From positions 11,562,161-11,626,160 of the forward strand of contig NC_134366.1 in NCBI RefSeq assembly GCF_035582795.1: a stretch of 64,000 bases of DNA, written 5' to 3'. The DNA comes from Mycteria americana (lineage: Eukaryota > Chordata > Aves > Ciconiiformes > Ciconiidae). Shown in pieces: positions 1 through 16,000 of the stretch. The position numbers were made by a program, and so were the translations under genes. The notes under the pieces were generated by a model. That model saw only the letters and a list, made by a program, of their open reading frames with translations. It searched no databases and was not told the origin of the DNA. Every line of letters starts with the position of its first letter. Within the stretch, counting starts at the first letter, position 1.

Positions 1-1025
1 CTTCACTACACTACCATTCAGGCCTTCACTCATCCCCCTTGTCCAGCTTGAATCTTCCTTGCTGTGATTATTTGTTATCCTATCTGCCATGAATATGCAG
101 AATAGATTGCGTGTTTCCTTCCTGTAAGAGCCTTTCACATTTTTGAAGAACGTGTTCTCCTCAGTCTTCTCTAAACTAAACAATTCTCATTCTTTTGGTC
201 TGTCCTCCAGGGTCAAGTTTATTCTCATCTCCCTACTCTGGACACTCTCCAACTGGAGAGTTCAAGTGCTGCGCCTAAAACTGAAAGCATCTTGTGGGTT
301 ATCCTCTTGTTTAGACATGCCAGTCTAGCTATATCATTTTCATACCAGCAAGACCTTGTTGGCTTACCTTTGTTTCACTATTATTCCTGCCCAAATGCGC
401 ACTTTGGTCTAGCACATATTCCAGTTGAATTACGTGACACCCTCTCCCCCTCCAACTTCTGCCACTGTCATGACTGTTTTGAATTCCAATTCCATCTCAC
501 TCTGTGCTTCATCCATTCTCATACTTGGGTCATTGGTAAATGTAATGGAACTTGCCCACCTGCTATCTAGGATAAAAACTTCAATCATCGTAGTGGGTAA
601 CTTCAATACACCCATTCTAATTTTAATTTGTGGTAACACTAGCATGGTTTTCAAAAGATCTTGCACAGATCTTGTGGAATTTTAACTTAGATCATGTTCA
701 CCTGCAGACTGTCATGAGAAACAGCAACAAAAGCTTTTTTTATAAACAACCTGGATGGTATCTATTGATCTTCCCTTATCCAGAAGGCTTGTAAGAAAAA
801 TTTGACAGATTTGACAAAACAGTTCATAATTCCAAGGTAATTATTATTCATCTTGGTTTCTTCTAGTATTCATAAAATTTGTCCACTGTTTTTCTGGGAA
901 AGTTCAACCAAATGGTAGCAATTTCCCAAATTCTTTCCTTTTGCTGCATAATTCTTGCTCCATCGTTTTGTGACTACTGTCATCAGCACTCTAAAAAGAG
1001 TAGAAACAGAAATAAAAGTACTTAC
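1..1025 (-). other. ESYT2 intron 6, partial
   Basis: I see no exon, repeat or RNA gene here. A stretch near 580-690 in one frame weakly recalls a LINE endonuclease but cannot be supported. Confidence 0.7.
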
Positions 1026-4000
1026 AGGTTTCCTAAGGAAAAAAAGGGATAGTGCTCCAATTAGGGGCATGTCTCCAATTAATGGTTCCAGGATAACCCT
1101 CATAGTGCCATGGATCTATGGAAGGGGAGGAAAAAAAGGCAATGGAATTGACTTGAGTCATAAAATTGAATATAATTTATTCATTGGTAATGTTCATACT
1201 TCTAATTCATTAAATTCTTGATTATGGAAGAATTTTTTATATATATAGCTTTACATGTCATCCAAACCCAAAAAATTTAACACAGGCACTAAATAGTTGG
1301 GCTTACAAATTCATTACATTCATCTACATGATGCTGTGTCATATTAGTGGTAATTTTGCTAAAAATATGAAGTAGATTATTTATACAGCTCAATGTAAGC
1401 AGATGTGGCACAAACCAATATAATGGCATCCACAAATACTAGAACAAAAGGAGGTAAATGCTTATAGGTATGTCAAGACACACGAACACAAAAAAAGCAT
1501 ACTACATTTCCTCGTTAGAGAGAGAGATCTGTTATCAGAAAGTTAAGGAAATTTGAGAAATAATATCAGAAGGCAAGACTAATAATAATAATTGCATCTA
1601 AACTCATAATTGCATCTAACACTGAAATATTAAATAAAATAACATTTTAAGCTCCATGTTCCCTTTACGAACCTACACATCACATGAACATTGGCTTGAT
1701 GTGAAATTACCTCCATCTTTTCCAGTAGAAAATGTTATATATTAAAAACTGTTCTACATCTGAAAAATTTTACCCTTTCAGCTAAGTCATGTTACTGAAC
1801 TTATTATGCAAGATCAATATTATGCAACTAAGAAAAAAATAGTAAGCAACAAAACTACACAATTACTGGTTCTTTCTTATAAACTATTTCATCAGAAAAT
1901 AATGATTCAGTGATGACTCGATACCAAAATCAAAAGAAAAAAAAAAATTGGATTTCACCTGTATACTTTTCACACCAGCTCTGCAGAAGTATCTCTTGAT
2001 CTCCAAATCAATTTCACAGTTTCCAACAAAACTAAAACAAAAAAGAAAGTATACATTTCATTTTTATGGATTAAACTGCAATACACTGTTAGCTCTGTTT
2101 TGCACTGTCATGACAATATATTCTGTATCTCAGTCTATACACAAAAAATGCATGTTACAACACTACAATATATAACAAAGTCAAAATTTTAAAAAAATTA
2201 CATCCCCTTTAAAACATCACCACTGTCATCAAAATCACTCAAATTAATACAGAGGTATGTTATCATCTCCAGAAGCATACATAAGAGAAAACACACAAGT
2301 AGCCTTACTTTTGGGAAATAATGGACACAGAATTCATACTCTGTTTCAGAAAAGCTCTACATAGGTCTCATTAATAGTACATGTACCCAAATCCACTCTC
2401 ACCTAATATAATCATGAGAAGCACTAGACAGAGATGGTTATTTTGCTAAAAATCAAAGTTGTCTGAAATATTCAGAGACTTGCAAAACCAGTGATATTTA
2501 GAAATTTAGTAAGCTGGGCATGCTGAGCTGGATGATCCACTAAGCAAGGTTTAAGCCGAAAAGAGTTGAGCCCTCGCTGAAGGGAGAAAGGAGGCAGGAA
2601 GCAAATTAGAAAATAATATATTAAAAACGATGCAGGATTTTCCCTGAACAGTTCTTGCATCCCATTTTTGGGGATGCAAGGTCAAGGGCTTGAAATTTTG
2701 CAGATGCTGCCCTATATCTCAGAGATAGATTTGTAGAAGATGGTAAAAAAAGCCCCATCTGTTTTGCCCATGCTACAAGGCTAAGAGATTATTTGCACAC
2801 AACTCAGATTTTAGCAGCTGCTTTTCCTGAAGCTCCATGCAGGTCAAGCATGTACCAGCAGAGCTGAGCAGATCTTTTCCAAGCACTGGTGCTGCTGTGA
2901 ACCCCATTGGGTCTGAAAACAAACTAATTCTGAGACTCAGCAAGGGATTTAGGAAGAAAGCTTGAGACACTGATTTAGCAAGGGAATTGGTCCATGATTC
3001 TATAGAATGAGAGATAAAAACAAAAAACAACAGATTGAATATCAAGCTACAGCTAAGGAGAGACTGGCCGGATAAGGAGACTGGCTAAGAAGATACGGGT
3101 TATAATGAAAGGACAAATGAAATCTGAAGAGCTTTCTGAACAGACTGTCCAGTTAAAGAAAATGGAAAAAGGAACAAAGTGGGGAGGAGATAAGGCAGCT
3201 TAAACAAAGCCAGGCATTGCTGGGGTGGGGGGAATTTGTTTTCTCTACAGGGCATCCTGTTCCAGATTCTGCAGTAGAGCCCAGGCTTCCTCACATTAGG
3301 TTCCTCAGACCTAGCCTGTACAGTGAAAAACTGTTCAGACATGTTTAGGGAGTCTGATGGAATCTTATTACAGAAACATCTGGGAAATTATGAAGAAAAT
3401 GGGGCCATTTTAGGTTCAAGTCAAGATAAAATAAGTTACTCTCACAGTAAGAGCAGAACAGCAGGACCTCTGCCTCCTCCCCCCAACAACTGATGACCAC
3501 AATGCTATCAAAAGAAAAAGAAGGTGAGAGTTGCTGCATTCAGGATATCCATTATTCATCTGTAGCCTCCCGTGCTCTGTGTGCGATGGTACTGTCTATG
3601 GGATTTCAAGCAAATGCAAATCTTATCAATTCCTTAAACAAAAATAGGCAATAGTGCCAAGACATTCTTGTAAACATCTAACATTGGAATTTATTTTGGA
3701 CTGTTCAAAAGATAACACTCTGTAGAATCATTTTGGTACAATGACCAGTTTGGGGAACTGGAAGACAGCAACAGGACCGGGGTCTATGTGAAGGGAAGGT
3801 GACCATTGCTTTCCCTGGAAAGAATGTAGTGTGACTGTGCAGTTTAAAAATAGGTATATAATTTTTAACACACTATTTAAAACGATGTAATTTCTATTTT
3901 TACCTATCTAACTATATATAGAAATAGTAGATATATATAAATACACACACACATATATCATTGCATAACAACATGACACAGAGAAGCAAGGTCAATTAAA

Positions 4001-7000
4001 ACCTGCAACTGAAACCTCAGTCTTAGCACTTTGTAGCATCAGAACTATTTGTGTTAAGACTGCGAAGCAATATGCTTGTTTGAAAATCCATAACAACATG
4101 ATGACAAATTGGAGTAAAAATAGTAACAAACTGCATTTGAGCGTAATAAGTCAACAACTTTTAACCTTATCATAAAGTTAAACATGGTTTTATCCCCTAA
4201 GATATTTGGCTGGATCCATTAACAGCTGATGCCATACAGAATTCCACCGCAACATAACATACAATTTGAAGGCTCACTTAGTAAGCAAATTCTATACATT
4301 CAGATGATAATATCCCAGAAATATTTGTGACCCCTGTAATGTACAGATCATGGAGACAGATTATAGTTTAATGAGGACAGTCTTGTAAGAATATAACAGC
4401 AGCTGTACTGAATCAGAAGAGAAGCACTTGATACTATATGTGGTCATTCTAGCCCATAGAAGACACCCAGAAGGAAAACAAACAAACAAAGAATAGGACA
4501 AACATATTTCCCAGATTACAATGATCAGTGATTCTGTACTTTGGACTATCTTCATTATTTTTTAGAAGGTCTTCAGACCCCATTTTTACATCTGTCTTCT
4601 GCCACTACAATGGTAGCGAGTTTCTCCATTCAAGTATGCCACATGAAAAAAAAAAAAACATTTCCATGTGTTTAAACCTGCAGCCTACAACTTTCTTATA
4701 GTGCCTCTATTTTTTGTGTCATGAGAAGGTGAAAACACTCAGTTGTACACTATTAACAAGTATTTCCTCAATCTCTCAATCTTTTTTGGCTTTCTTTACT
4801 ACAGTTCACATTTAATTTGACAGATTTTATCTTGTTTTCTATTGATCCATAACCTTTAATTTTCCCCAAGTGTTTACTACATTCATGCACTTTAGCAAAT
4901 GTAAGATTTCTATTTATTAACAATTTATTTAGACTTTATCTTCATTTGCTCAAGTACTTAAAATTTTTCCCTCGCACATCTTTGTCACCAGAAACTAGAC
5001 TTTTAAATTGTAACATGAGCTTTGACAATTTTTTTAACATAAAGCTCACAGTAAGAGAAAGGTAAAGTGTTCCCTTTACAAAGGTGGTCCTGAAATTGAA
5101 TCTTTAAATACATTTTCCAATGACTGCTTTGTGGATTAGCTAGTCAAGCTGCTTACAAGAGTGAAGGTCTTAACTGGATCCTGAGCGATGCATAGGACCA
5201 GTTTCAAAAGGTTCTGAAAAACACTCTGAAGCAATGATCATAATACACTCAATATGCTTGCAGAAACAATAAAAACTAAACCAAAACACACTCCTTTTGC
5301 AATTAAACTTAAAAGCAAAGACCAAAAAAATTCAAGGAAGATGCAAAAAATACTAAGGAAGTGTTTTGGAGACACATTGAAACTACTTAAATGTACTGTA
5401 TGGAAGGTCCAAAGCAAATGCATGTACCCCATCACAAACAACTGACAGTAGAAAGGGCTAAGCAAGCCACAATGGTGAAAGAGCAGGATAAAAGGAGATT
5501 ATTAAAAGAATGAGTGTACTTAAAAAGAAATTAAAAATATAAATAAAATCTTTCCTTCCCTCCCCCCGCCACCCCCACAGAGCTTGGCTTCGTCCAGCTA
5601 TTCTTACGAATGCTTAGAGAGATTCTTTTCCTTCTCAACTGTATTTAGGGAATTAAAGGTTTATAGAAATTCCTAACTTTAAACTTAAAAATAAATTAAA
5701 ATTAGAACAAACTAATTTAACTGAAGATTAAAACCTACAGGGATAAATACTCTGAAGGACAGACTCTTCTCCAGCAGTAAGACTGTTCTTTATAAGCTTG
5801 CAAAACTGAACTAAAGTTGATTCCCTAAGAAACAGTTTAGGGTTGGTATCTGTACATAATTCTTATCTAAACATGCCAAGAACATTTATTACAGAGACTC
5901 TTATTCTTCCTTCATGTTACTACTGAAAAAATCCCAGTGATGGACCCTTAGAGAACATTAAAAAAAAAAAATAAAATCAAACAGTAACAATCGATACTGG
6001 GGTGCCATCTGTCTTAAACTTGCATAAGTAAAAGCCTTCAAAAAAGAGCCCTTTCCCAATGAGAAGGTGCCAAGGACAAGCCTTAAATACGAAATGGGAC
6101 TTCCTTTGATGGTGGTTTTGTCTAAGCCTTAATTGCTAGAAGCTATGATAGTCACCCCATAGCTCTCCTGTTTCCATTTTCTTCCTGGAAGCCTATGCCA
6201 CCGGCAGTAGGGATAGCCTGTTGGGGTAAATGGGCACCTAGCTGACTCGGCACTATTATTGTTATTTAAACTACTTCAGGGAATTTATTTCAGCCTTTTA
6301 GATTGAATTCTACTCCAGCTGTTATCAATTCTCTAAGTGGGTTGCAATGTAATGCAATGAGACATATTGGTAAAGATTTCCTTCAGGTCTAGGTAATAGG
6401 ACATTATTCCTGAAATTTTGATACATACCTATTGTCCTTTTTACATTTATCTGTCCCAATCTACTTCATGATGATGAGCAGGAGAAAAAAAAAGAAAAAA
6501 CAGAAACACTAGATTTACCCTCTCCTCCTGTGGGAATAATTCTGCTTTAAAGGGAAGAAGTGGTGTTGGGAGACTCGGCCCCTCAAATGTCTCAAAAATA
6601 GCTTCTCATAAACAATTTCTTCGCACTGTGTGGTCAGACAAGTCTGTTTTCCTGTGGGCTTTAGTCTGAAGAGGTGAGGCTGCTCTCACAGCTGCTACAT
6701 AAAAGTGGCAACAAAGAGAAAACTGAAGGAAATTTCTCCATTTGGGCTAACAGCATCCATCCAGTGAAACAAGCTCTCCAGAGACAATCCTGCTCTATTT
6801 TATCCAGCAACACCAATCCCTAATTTAGATAGCTGTCATCTTCCTACAGAAGTGAAGTGATTCAATTCAATAAAGATTGGGCCCTGATCACAGATGTAGC
6901 CCTCACCCTCCTCTGAAACCCAGGAAAGGATGCAGCAGCATCTTCTCTTATCACTCTGGGGCCCAGCTTTGACAAAGCAGCACAGTATTTAACATAGCTG

Positions 7001-10000
7001 AGATTTAGATAAATAATTCAAAATTAAGAATAACCAAGTTCAAACTTTGGAAGTGACTGAAAAATAAAAGCTGAGAGGCCTGATTACCCTCCTGGTTACT
7101 GCCAGGGAAGCAGCAAGAAACCCAGAAGGCTGCTCTTTGCTGGATCATCAGTGACTGACAAATCTAGCCTTTCCACAAGCTACAAACAGGCAAAAGTAGT
7201 CAGTGTAACACATACCTATGATGGTCAAATATAAAAACATTGCTGGGTTCACTGACTGAACTTTAAAAAAAGTCTGTAACTGCAGATTGTGTTGAGAAAG
7301 ACTTTGGCAAATGTTGGGTAGATCTATTTATAAACCTATATAAAAGGGGTCATGATGAAAGGGCAAAGAAACCTGAAGCAGTGGAGCACAGTCACTCTGG
7401 CATTATATAATACATAGATTTACTTCGGTTAGTGGTATGAACACAAGTACTGCGGTAGCTGTCATCCTCTTTTTCTAATACTGTGATTATTAAAAAAAAT
7501 CTAAGTAACTGAGAAAAGTAAAAAAACTCAAACATCTTATAGCCCGAATTTTACACTAGACTAAACTTCATGGCAAAGTTTTAATACGTTAGAAAAAAAT
7601 TCAAAGACGGTGAATTAGCTTTGGAAAGTATTTTTTTATTAACCAACATTACTTTTATGATGCAATCATACTGAGTTGATATACTATTTCCCTCAGATAA
7701 ATGCTATTTACAGCATGCAGTTCCTTCCTCCATTCATACACAATTAGAACTAACTACATTTGCGTAATGAAGCAATTCTTCTCCTTTCAGGCAAACATAA
7801 CTGCTGAATCAAACAAAGCACATATTATAAAGCATGGGCACCATCGTAACATGATAATAAAGTTTACCTGATTTGAAGATCCAAAATGATCTGCCTTTTG
7901 TCCACATTTTCAGTGTACACTTTTACACCGTTTATCCGCAGAGGCTGAAACAATAAAGCAAGTAAAAGTTGGATCCTATTACTGAACTATACCATATTTA
8001 ACTCTTAATTTTGAAATAAAGGTGAATATACACACATTCATGCCTGAAGTTAAAAATTTACTATAAGTATTATTAAAAGGTGTGAAGCAAAGCTATCAGT
8101 TTAGCTCAAAATGTTATTTCAAATGTAAAAATTGCCTTGCTAGGATCCACTCAACCACAACCCTTCTGGCAGTTACCCTGAGTTTAGACCACTAGATTCC
8201 AAGATTTACCAGAGATTTAATATCAAACTTTCCCTCTCCATCCCAAAAAACATCCCATTTCTCTGTACTAGTATATATCTAACACTCCCAGACAAAGTGT
8301 TCTTTTCTGCGCAACTAAAACAAGCTAAATTTAATTCACAAAAATGTAGTTGCCTTAAGTGGAATTTAGTCAGACTGCATGGAAAATAATCCATAATCCC
8401 CACAAAAAGTTGTGTCAACCACTCTGTGCTCTCTCTCTAAACTGCTGTGCTTGCGCTCTCCCTCTCTCATACAGAAACAACCATAACAATGAAACATTCC
8501 CAAGAGTCAAATGTTCACCAAATACTAGGTGGGAGAGGATGACCAATGACCTTACTTAGCACCACCTCCTGTCACATTTTGAGTTTTTGCTTTCTGGAAA
8601 AATTGTCATATTTCTATTTATACCTTTTTAATAGTTTAAGTAAAATGGAAATCTCACTGCTGTCAGATTCCCACTGTGTTTGGGTCTGTGCAGCTCACAG
8701 GATGCAACTCAATCAAGGCTGCAACGCAACGTAAGAATAGCTGTTTCTCGTGTCCAGGATAACTCAGTCCAGAAGCATACAGAGGTGGGGAAGCTAATCT
8801 AAACCCTACTTAAAATTAGTATGGCTTTAAAGGAATGCTATTCTACAGTCTGTAATACAGGTGTATCCAGGGCAGGACAGAGCCCCTGGGTAAAAGGATT
8901 TACAACTTTAAAAAAACAAAACAAACACCACACAAAAGGTGCAGTAAAATATAATGAACTGTAATATACATGAAATACAGTCACAAAGAGAGAAAAATAA
9001 TGCCCCTCCATCACACCTGAAACTTAACTTCAGTTTTCCTAAAATTCGGGGGGGGGGGGGGGCAGATTTTTAAATCCTTACTTAAAATCTCATTTATGGC
9101 AAGCAGGAGAACACAAAAGGCCACTTCACAAAAAAGCTGTTAAGCTACATGTCAACAGAAGTAAAGTTCTGGTTGATGCAGGTAAGAGTAAGTAGCAACA
9201 AACTTACTGCAAGCAGAGGTAGCTTATTCTTAGCTTGGACTGGTCAAATAGGCTCTTCAGAAGGCATGTAAGAGCTGTATATTATGAACCCTTCTTTCAT
9301 GGGACCAAACAGAAGGTAAATACCTATGTGCTCCTTGATACTAACGTTATGTGCAGTCCTTTGGAAAGCTGAGCCAGCACACTTGTCATTGGACTCCATA
9401 CATAATATGATTAAAAGTTCATCTGTCACAAGAAAGGTAACTGCACTTGGACCAACTGACAAGAAAAGGATAACGGTCCCTGCTCACTTAACATAAAACA
9501 TTATACGAACAGTATTAAAATCATGTTGCTATGAGCTCTTCACATGACCAGGAGTTACTATACTTTGAGTCTTCCCCCAATTCTCAGTCAAATTTCTGAA
9601 GCAGAGACCCCAGGAAAAAAATAAAAATATAAAAATGAAGCCTCTGCTAAGAAAGCCACACACGTTTTTATTTTAATGTTACAACAGAAACCAGAACCAG
9701 GCTTACCACCAAGTGTCACCGAAAATATTTCTGTGTAGATTTAAACAGGCTACATGAAAATGGTATGTAAGACAGAGCCTCTTAGAAAAACTTCACCAGA
9801 CACTGACCTGATGACCAATATCAATCTTTGTAAAACTGAAGGTACTGAGGTGGTTGTTTGCTCCTCTTACTGCTGGTTCTATGGTCTCCCGGAAGAGTTT
9901 CTCAATAAATTGGCAAATAAAAGGCCACATCTGTTTTACAGTCTAGGGTGAAGGAAAAAAAAAAAAAAAAAAAAAAAAAGAAATCAAATCTACATGGAAC

Positions 10001-13000
10001 ACAACTTCACACATAACCAAAAAATATTTTTTTTAAGGCATATATAAGAAATTTTGTACAAACTTTTAAACATACAAGTTTTCTATACAGTTCATGACAG
10101 ACATAAGAACTAGTTCCTCTTTACATACAGGAATGCTTTCTGGAATTCTCAGTTTGTGTGTTTTATACATTTGCACAAATCAAAAGCACTGGAGGAGGAG
10201 AAAAACAACATTAAGAATTTTAGTCTTTTATCCCACAAATGCATATGCATTCAGCACTGATGCTGAATGTTGGGGAGAAGGGTGGAAAGGGTTAAGTTTA
10301 TTTGCATGCAAAGAGAGGAATAAGAAAAAAATGGGTCAAGTGCATTTCTTAAATACATGCATAAGGTTTATAAATGTAAAAAATAGAGTATTTTAATGTC
10401 ATATCTGAAAATTCTATATTGTTTATTTTTTCCTCACTATTTTCTAATTAGCTCGTGTTCTTCTGTGCTCTTTGAATGAAAGATATTTTTAAAAAACTCA
10501 AGCTACACAGATCTATATCTTAGATTATCACATATACAAATCAAAACTGCAAAATTGATTTATTTTTAGATTGTAGGTCAGGAACCTACAGTAATTGGAA
10601 AGTATCCCAGACAAATGGAACATAAAAGACTGTGTTTACAGCTGCTATGATTTCCACACAATTATAGCTGTCATTATTTTAATGCCACTTAAAGTCATTC
10701 TGCAAAACTCACAATTTCAAGACCATGAAAATAGATCTAATCTTTCTCGTGACTAACTGGATCAATGACCAGAAGCTTCAAGTGTATAAAGAGCACAGAA
10801 AGTTAAAACTACTCTCTGTTCTCAGATTCTTGCCTCACCATTTTTTTTTTAAATCTCAGATTTCCCTCCTCCCCTTTCCCATTTGGAAGCGATGCTAATG
10901 ACTACCCTTACCTTGTTGAGCCATTCTGCCCTCTCTGTGTCTGGAAAATGGACCTAAAAAAAGAAAAACACCAAACAAAAAAATTAATACAACTGCAAAA
11001 TATACTTTAGTTAATCATGTCCAGTCATTTATAATACAGGAAAGCTTAGGGATCTCACTATGAGCAATGTATACAGTGAACAACATATTAAGCAGTTAAC
11101 ATTCTTGACAAGAATTCAAGCAGATAAAATATGAGCTCATTTCTGAATTACATAGATACAAGTCCAAGCATATATTTAATAGTGGCATCTGGAATAAAGT
11201 ATTGCTTTAACACCATAAACAAACTAAAAAAAATAATAAGCATAGCTGACACAGCTAGTCTCAACCAAATTTACCTCTTATGTTTCAGGGGTTTTTTTAA
11301 CATGACACACATGACTGCCAGAGTCATGACTGCACTTCTACTTCCTTTCATTCATGCCAGATCTTCTGCAATATCAGTAAATCATGGCTAGAAATATTTG
11401 ATCAGTGAAGCTGAAGCTCAGGAATATGGATTTAAGTTCCGCCAAAAGCCCTTCAAAAGGCATTTTTAGTGATTTCTTTTCTTAAACAACTGCAGAAATC
11501 AGTAAGACACAGAAGGATGATGGTATATACACGGGATGGAAAGTACCCATCACAACAGGAAAACACCAATTACATGCTGGAAAAACAGACGCAGTTTTCC
11601 AGACACAGATGGAGAGAAGGGTTAGTAGCTTTACAGCTTACACACACACACACACACAGAAGAGAGAGAGAAAAACCTGAACTGAAGCAGTTCAGTAGAA
11701 GCAGAGTTAACAAACATTCCTTTAGAAACTAACAGCTTCTACAAGAAGATGCAGATCACACTTCTGAAACACAAAGAGCCTTTGAACTCACTAAAAACCT
11801 GTGACCTACATATACTGACTTTTGTGAAGCAATGTCTCTGCTTAACTGAATTGCGAAGTCTTAATCTCTTCATAGCATAACAGATTGTACCACTGGTTTC
11901 AACAGCAGTGCCTACTGGTTATTTTTATTATGCATATATTCCACATGTGAACAGTCAGTTAAATATGTATTTTTTCAACTTTAGTGTCAAACAGTTGGAT
12001 TTGAAAGCAAGCCCCGTTAATGATTTCTTTGTCTAGTTTTTATTAAATTACTGCATTAACAATCAACACTATCATATTCTTGTTAGCGTATTCTCAAATT
12101 ACCTTCAGAGCAGGCCTTAATTTCATCTAAGCATCCACGTTTTAGCTATGCTGGAGCATTGGCCCCTACAGCATAATCAATATTGTCAGTTATTTTTCCC
12201 GTCTGTTTCTCTTGCAATATTCCCAGGTCCATAACTAAGGTAAGCCATATATTTTTACAGATTCTTAAAGAATTACAAATACTGCTGTCTTCCACTGTCA
12301 AAAAAGAGGCTCTCAGCATCTTTTTCAAATAACTTTTTTCAAGTATATCACATATCTATCAAAACCATTACAAGTGGCATAAGAATGACCAATGATCTGC
12401 TTGACTGTAACAAAAACATTCAATAGGATTTATTTTACTTAGTGAATTCAAAGAATAGAATTATTAATAATGGATGGAGCAGTTTTGGAACTATATTATT
12501 ATATTTTATTTATTTAGAATTAATTTCCTAGAAAATTATGGTGGGTAAAATGTCAGAAGTCTGTATTTAGAGCGTTGGGTGGGGTTTTTTTGCTTTCTTA
12601 AAAACAAAAAATACTTTTTTTTTTTTTGCATTTGCAACAACACATGCAGTCACTGTATGTACATGATTTTATAGCTGAACAGAGCTTACACTCTATTTTT
12701 GTCTTGTGGAGTTCTCAAGTTGCTTCCAGTGGTCAAAAAGTTAAAGGAACAAAAAGAACGAATACTGTGTTAACCCTAATGCTAATAACTAACATTTTGA
12801 TCTTTCTCCTAAAATATCTGCCTTCTGAATCTGAAGACAGAAAATGTGCCAGTTCTCAATAATTACTTATCTCTTAAGCATGATGTTGGATCAACATGAA
12901 TATTTCATTCTGATTTGCTTAGGAGAGCAATCAGTGATGTTCACAGGGTAGGAACTCAAGAGCTGTTCCACACAGGGGAGAATATGAACAACAGCCGTTG

Positions 13001-16000
13001 GAATGAACAGCAACAAAATAAATTTAAAAGAAACAACAAATTAAACACACAGATGAGGAAAAGAAAAGAAAACTCATGGAAATACCAAAACCAAACCTGT
13101 CTGCTACAAGTAATGCAAGATATAAGTAATGCAAGATATACCACGTTCACAATTCATTTTTAGTCTTTTGTACAAGTATCCAGTTGACATCAACAGGAGA
13201 GCCACACTAGACTGAGAAAGACTTCCTGTCCTAAATATAATCTCAGCCTAGATGAAATTCATCTTCCTCCATAGAGTGAGCCAACTTCCCAGATTTAGGG
13301 TATAAACTCCCCAAGGCATAGGCTATGTTCCCTGTGCTATGCACATGGCTGACTTTCAATACACCCGACTAGAATAAAACAGGTAGCACCTCTCTCTTGC
13401 ACCCATCAAGCACCCTTCGCATTCAGTCCTGAATTATGCAGAATCACTTGAGATAGGTTGGGAAATAAACAAGAGGCCACATACACTAATATCTAGCCAT
13501 ATATGCTAATTTATTAATTCTGCATTTTATCTACTGTACAGTCTTTATTAAGACCTTGCTTAACAAGACATGGTTCTTAATTTTTCCACAGATTTAATAA
13601 TTACTTGTCCTTTACTGTGCCACACATATCAGGCTCCTACCATTATTTGAGTTAGTACTAGATCAACTCCTTAATTATATAAGCCTAGTTTACTTCTACA
13701 GTTGCACATGTTAATAGGCAACAAATACTACAATGAATTACATCTTCCATTCCTGTTTCTCATCCCTTTTCCATCCTTGCTTTCTACTTTTAACATATTG
13801 TATTCAGTGTCTATTCTGACATCAAAACCAGAGAGAAGAGATTACAGTCTTCCATCTTCAAGACTGACATTTTTAATCCAGCCAACCTTGAATCAAAAGT
13901 TGAGCTTTATTTAATCTTTAGATGCTCCACAACCAGGTAGGCTGAAAACAAGGCATAAACATTTATCAATCTACTAATTCCATACATTTTTAGCCTGCCA
14001 TATGAGACTGCAATATTAATGGCAATATTATATTTTGCTTTAAGAGTTTTTGATATCAAGCACAATCTTACGCAAAGACATCTGGGGAAAGCCTGAGGGA
14101 TGGAAGTTGGTACTCTGGATCAGTCAGAACTGACTTGAGAGCATCAAGGCAACTGCACAAACATTTCACAGCCAGAAACAGAAGCAGGAATCAGACTAAC
14201 TGATGTGCAAAATCTGTTAACTCCTGTATAAAATCTATTAGACAAGCATGACAGAAGGAGATAGAAGTCAAGACTTTAGTAAAGAGAGTCAAGCACTAAA
14301 AGAATTTTCCACTTGGTTCCCATTATTAAATTGCTCGTGCAGGTTTGGTAAGTACTGTCATTTCAACCACTTGGCGTAGTTATTTATTATTCAAAGAAAA
14401 GTATAACTAGAGAGAACTGTTGTAAGAAATACCCTAACAACCATGTTCAACACCAAAAACATTATAATATTACATGTTCCAGGAAAGTTCTAATGTTAAA
14501 AGCTATATTGCAAAATACTTGGAAGTGCTCAAAAGATGCATTTCTGCACATTAAAAATACATGATTTAGCTTTCTCACACAACTGCTTGTGCTCAGCTCT
14601 AAACAACTCACATGTTTAATTCCCATTTCTGATGTGCCTACATCCTGCACTGTCAAAAACTCAATTCAGAACACATTATTTTTTGTAGCGATCAATAAAA
14701 TACCAGAAAGAGCCCAAGGAATGCAGTTCCTTGTTCTGTCCTGGAAGATAATAAAACAAAACAGGGACAAAAGAAAACCACTAACAAGCTCCTATTTCCG
14801 TAAAAACAGCAGAAACATTTCTTACCCACAATTATTTTATTATTCAAAGTCTCTATGTACGCTCTTCGTATTGGCTAAATTAACTCGGTTTTCTGCCCAG
14901 ATGATCATCGGCATCTTTCTAAGGAAACAAGGCTACACAAAGAACAATAATCATTAAACTCAAACCCCACGGACTAAGGATTGGTGGGAAATTTTGAAAA
15001 GTCTGTAATCAGCAAATTATATCAAATGAGTTTCAAAGCACAAATAATAATATTGCTGCCTTAAATATAATTCTTCGTTCACATAAGGGAGGTTTCACAT
15101 ATCTACATAAATGTCACTAAAAGCAAGCATGGACAAGAAAAATCAGAAAGAATGAAGTTACAACACCATTCTAGAAGTAATGGTGAGTTGCTCTCAGCAC
15201 AAGTTATAGGTATTAATAATCTACTTTAATATACAAATTGCACGGTAGTTGTTATTATTCACTGATCCCTTCACTGTAAAACACTTTTAAAGTTATCTTT
15301 GTAGCCTCCTCCATCCTTAAAGCTATTTATCAGTCAACCCTTGTTATATTTAACTTCTATTTAATGATTATGATTAATACAGTACATAGGTCCTACATAT
15401 TATTTACATGAACTGAAACAACAAAAATGGCACCTACATTGAAAGTACGAAACTACTGCTATTGACCAGAATATTCCATAAAGTGAAAACTTTTTTTGCT
15501 ACAAACCAATCAGTTTCTCATGAATTGTGTATTACACCAAAGTAAGAAAAGGAAGCAATAAAAGCAGTTTAGATTAAAAACACAACAAAAAACAAACCAA
15601 CAAACAAAAAACCAAACCAAATGAAACCCCCACACCACTGTGTACTGGTTTTTTTCCCTTCTATTCCCCCCTCAAGGATTAAAGGTAAGAATTCAATTTT
15701 CGACTACATTAGAAATAATGTGTTATAATAGCTATGTTTAATAGATACTTGCCTGAGTCAGCTTATGTCTAGTTCCTTCTATTTGCACTGTTTAATTACT
15801 TGTTGCTCCAGATGAAAATCTTAAAGAAACTATACCAGTAAAGGTCACACAATATAACCAAGTTTCTTGATATAGTTACAATGTAACTAAGTATTCTTGA
15901 ACAGTTTTCCAGCTATGTCACAAGCATCTCTTATATTAGATATCGATCTTTTCTGCTTACTTTGGAAGGCTAAAAGTACATAAAAAAATCTTCCTCTCTA

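Noticed and set aside
425..700. Possible LINE endonuclease fragment (IIVVGNFNTP-like reading)
   Set aside because: Only a short Gly-Asn-Phe-Asn-like motif resembles the endonuclease. Flanking residues do not follow any LINE family I know.
7330..7350. TATA-like strings in introns and the intergenic region (also near 16,030, 17,513 and 41,868)
   Set aside because: Such strings are expected by chance in AT-rich DNA, and none has an associated first exon or CpG island.
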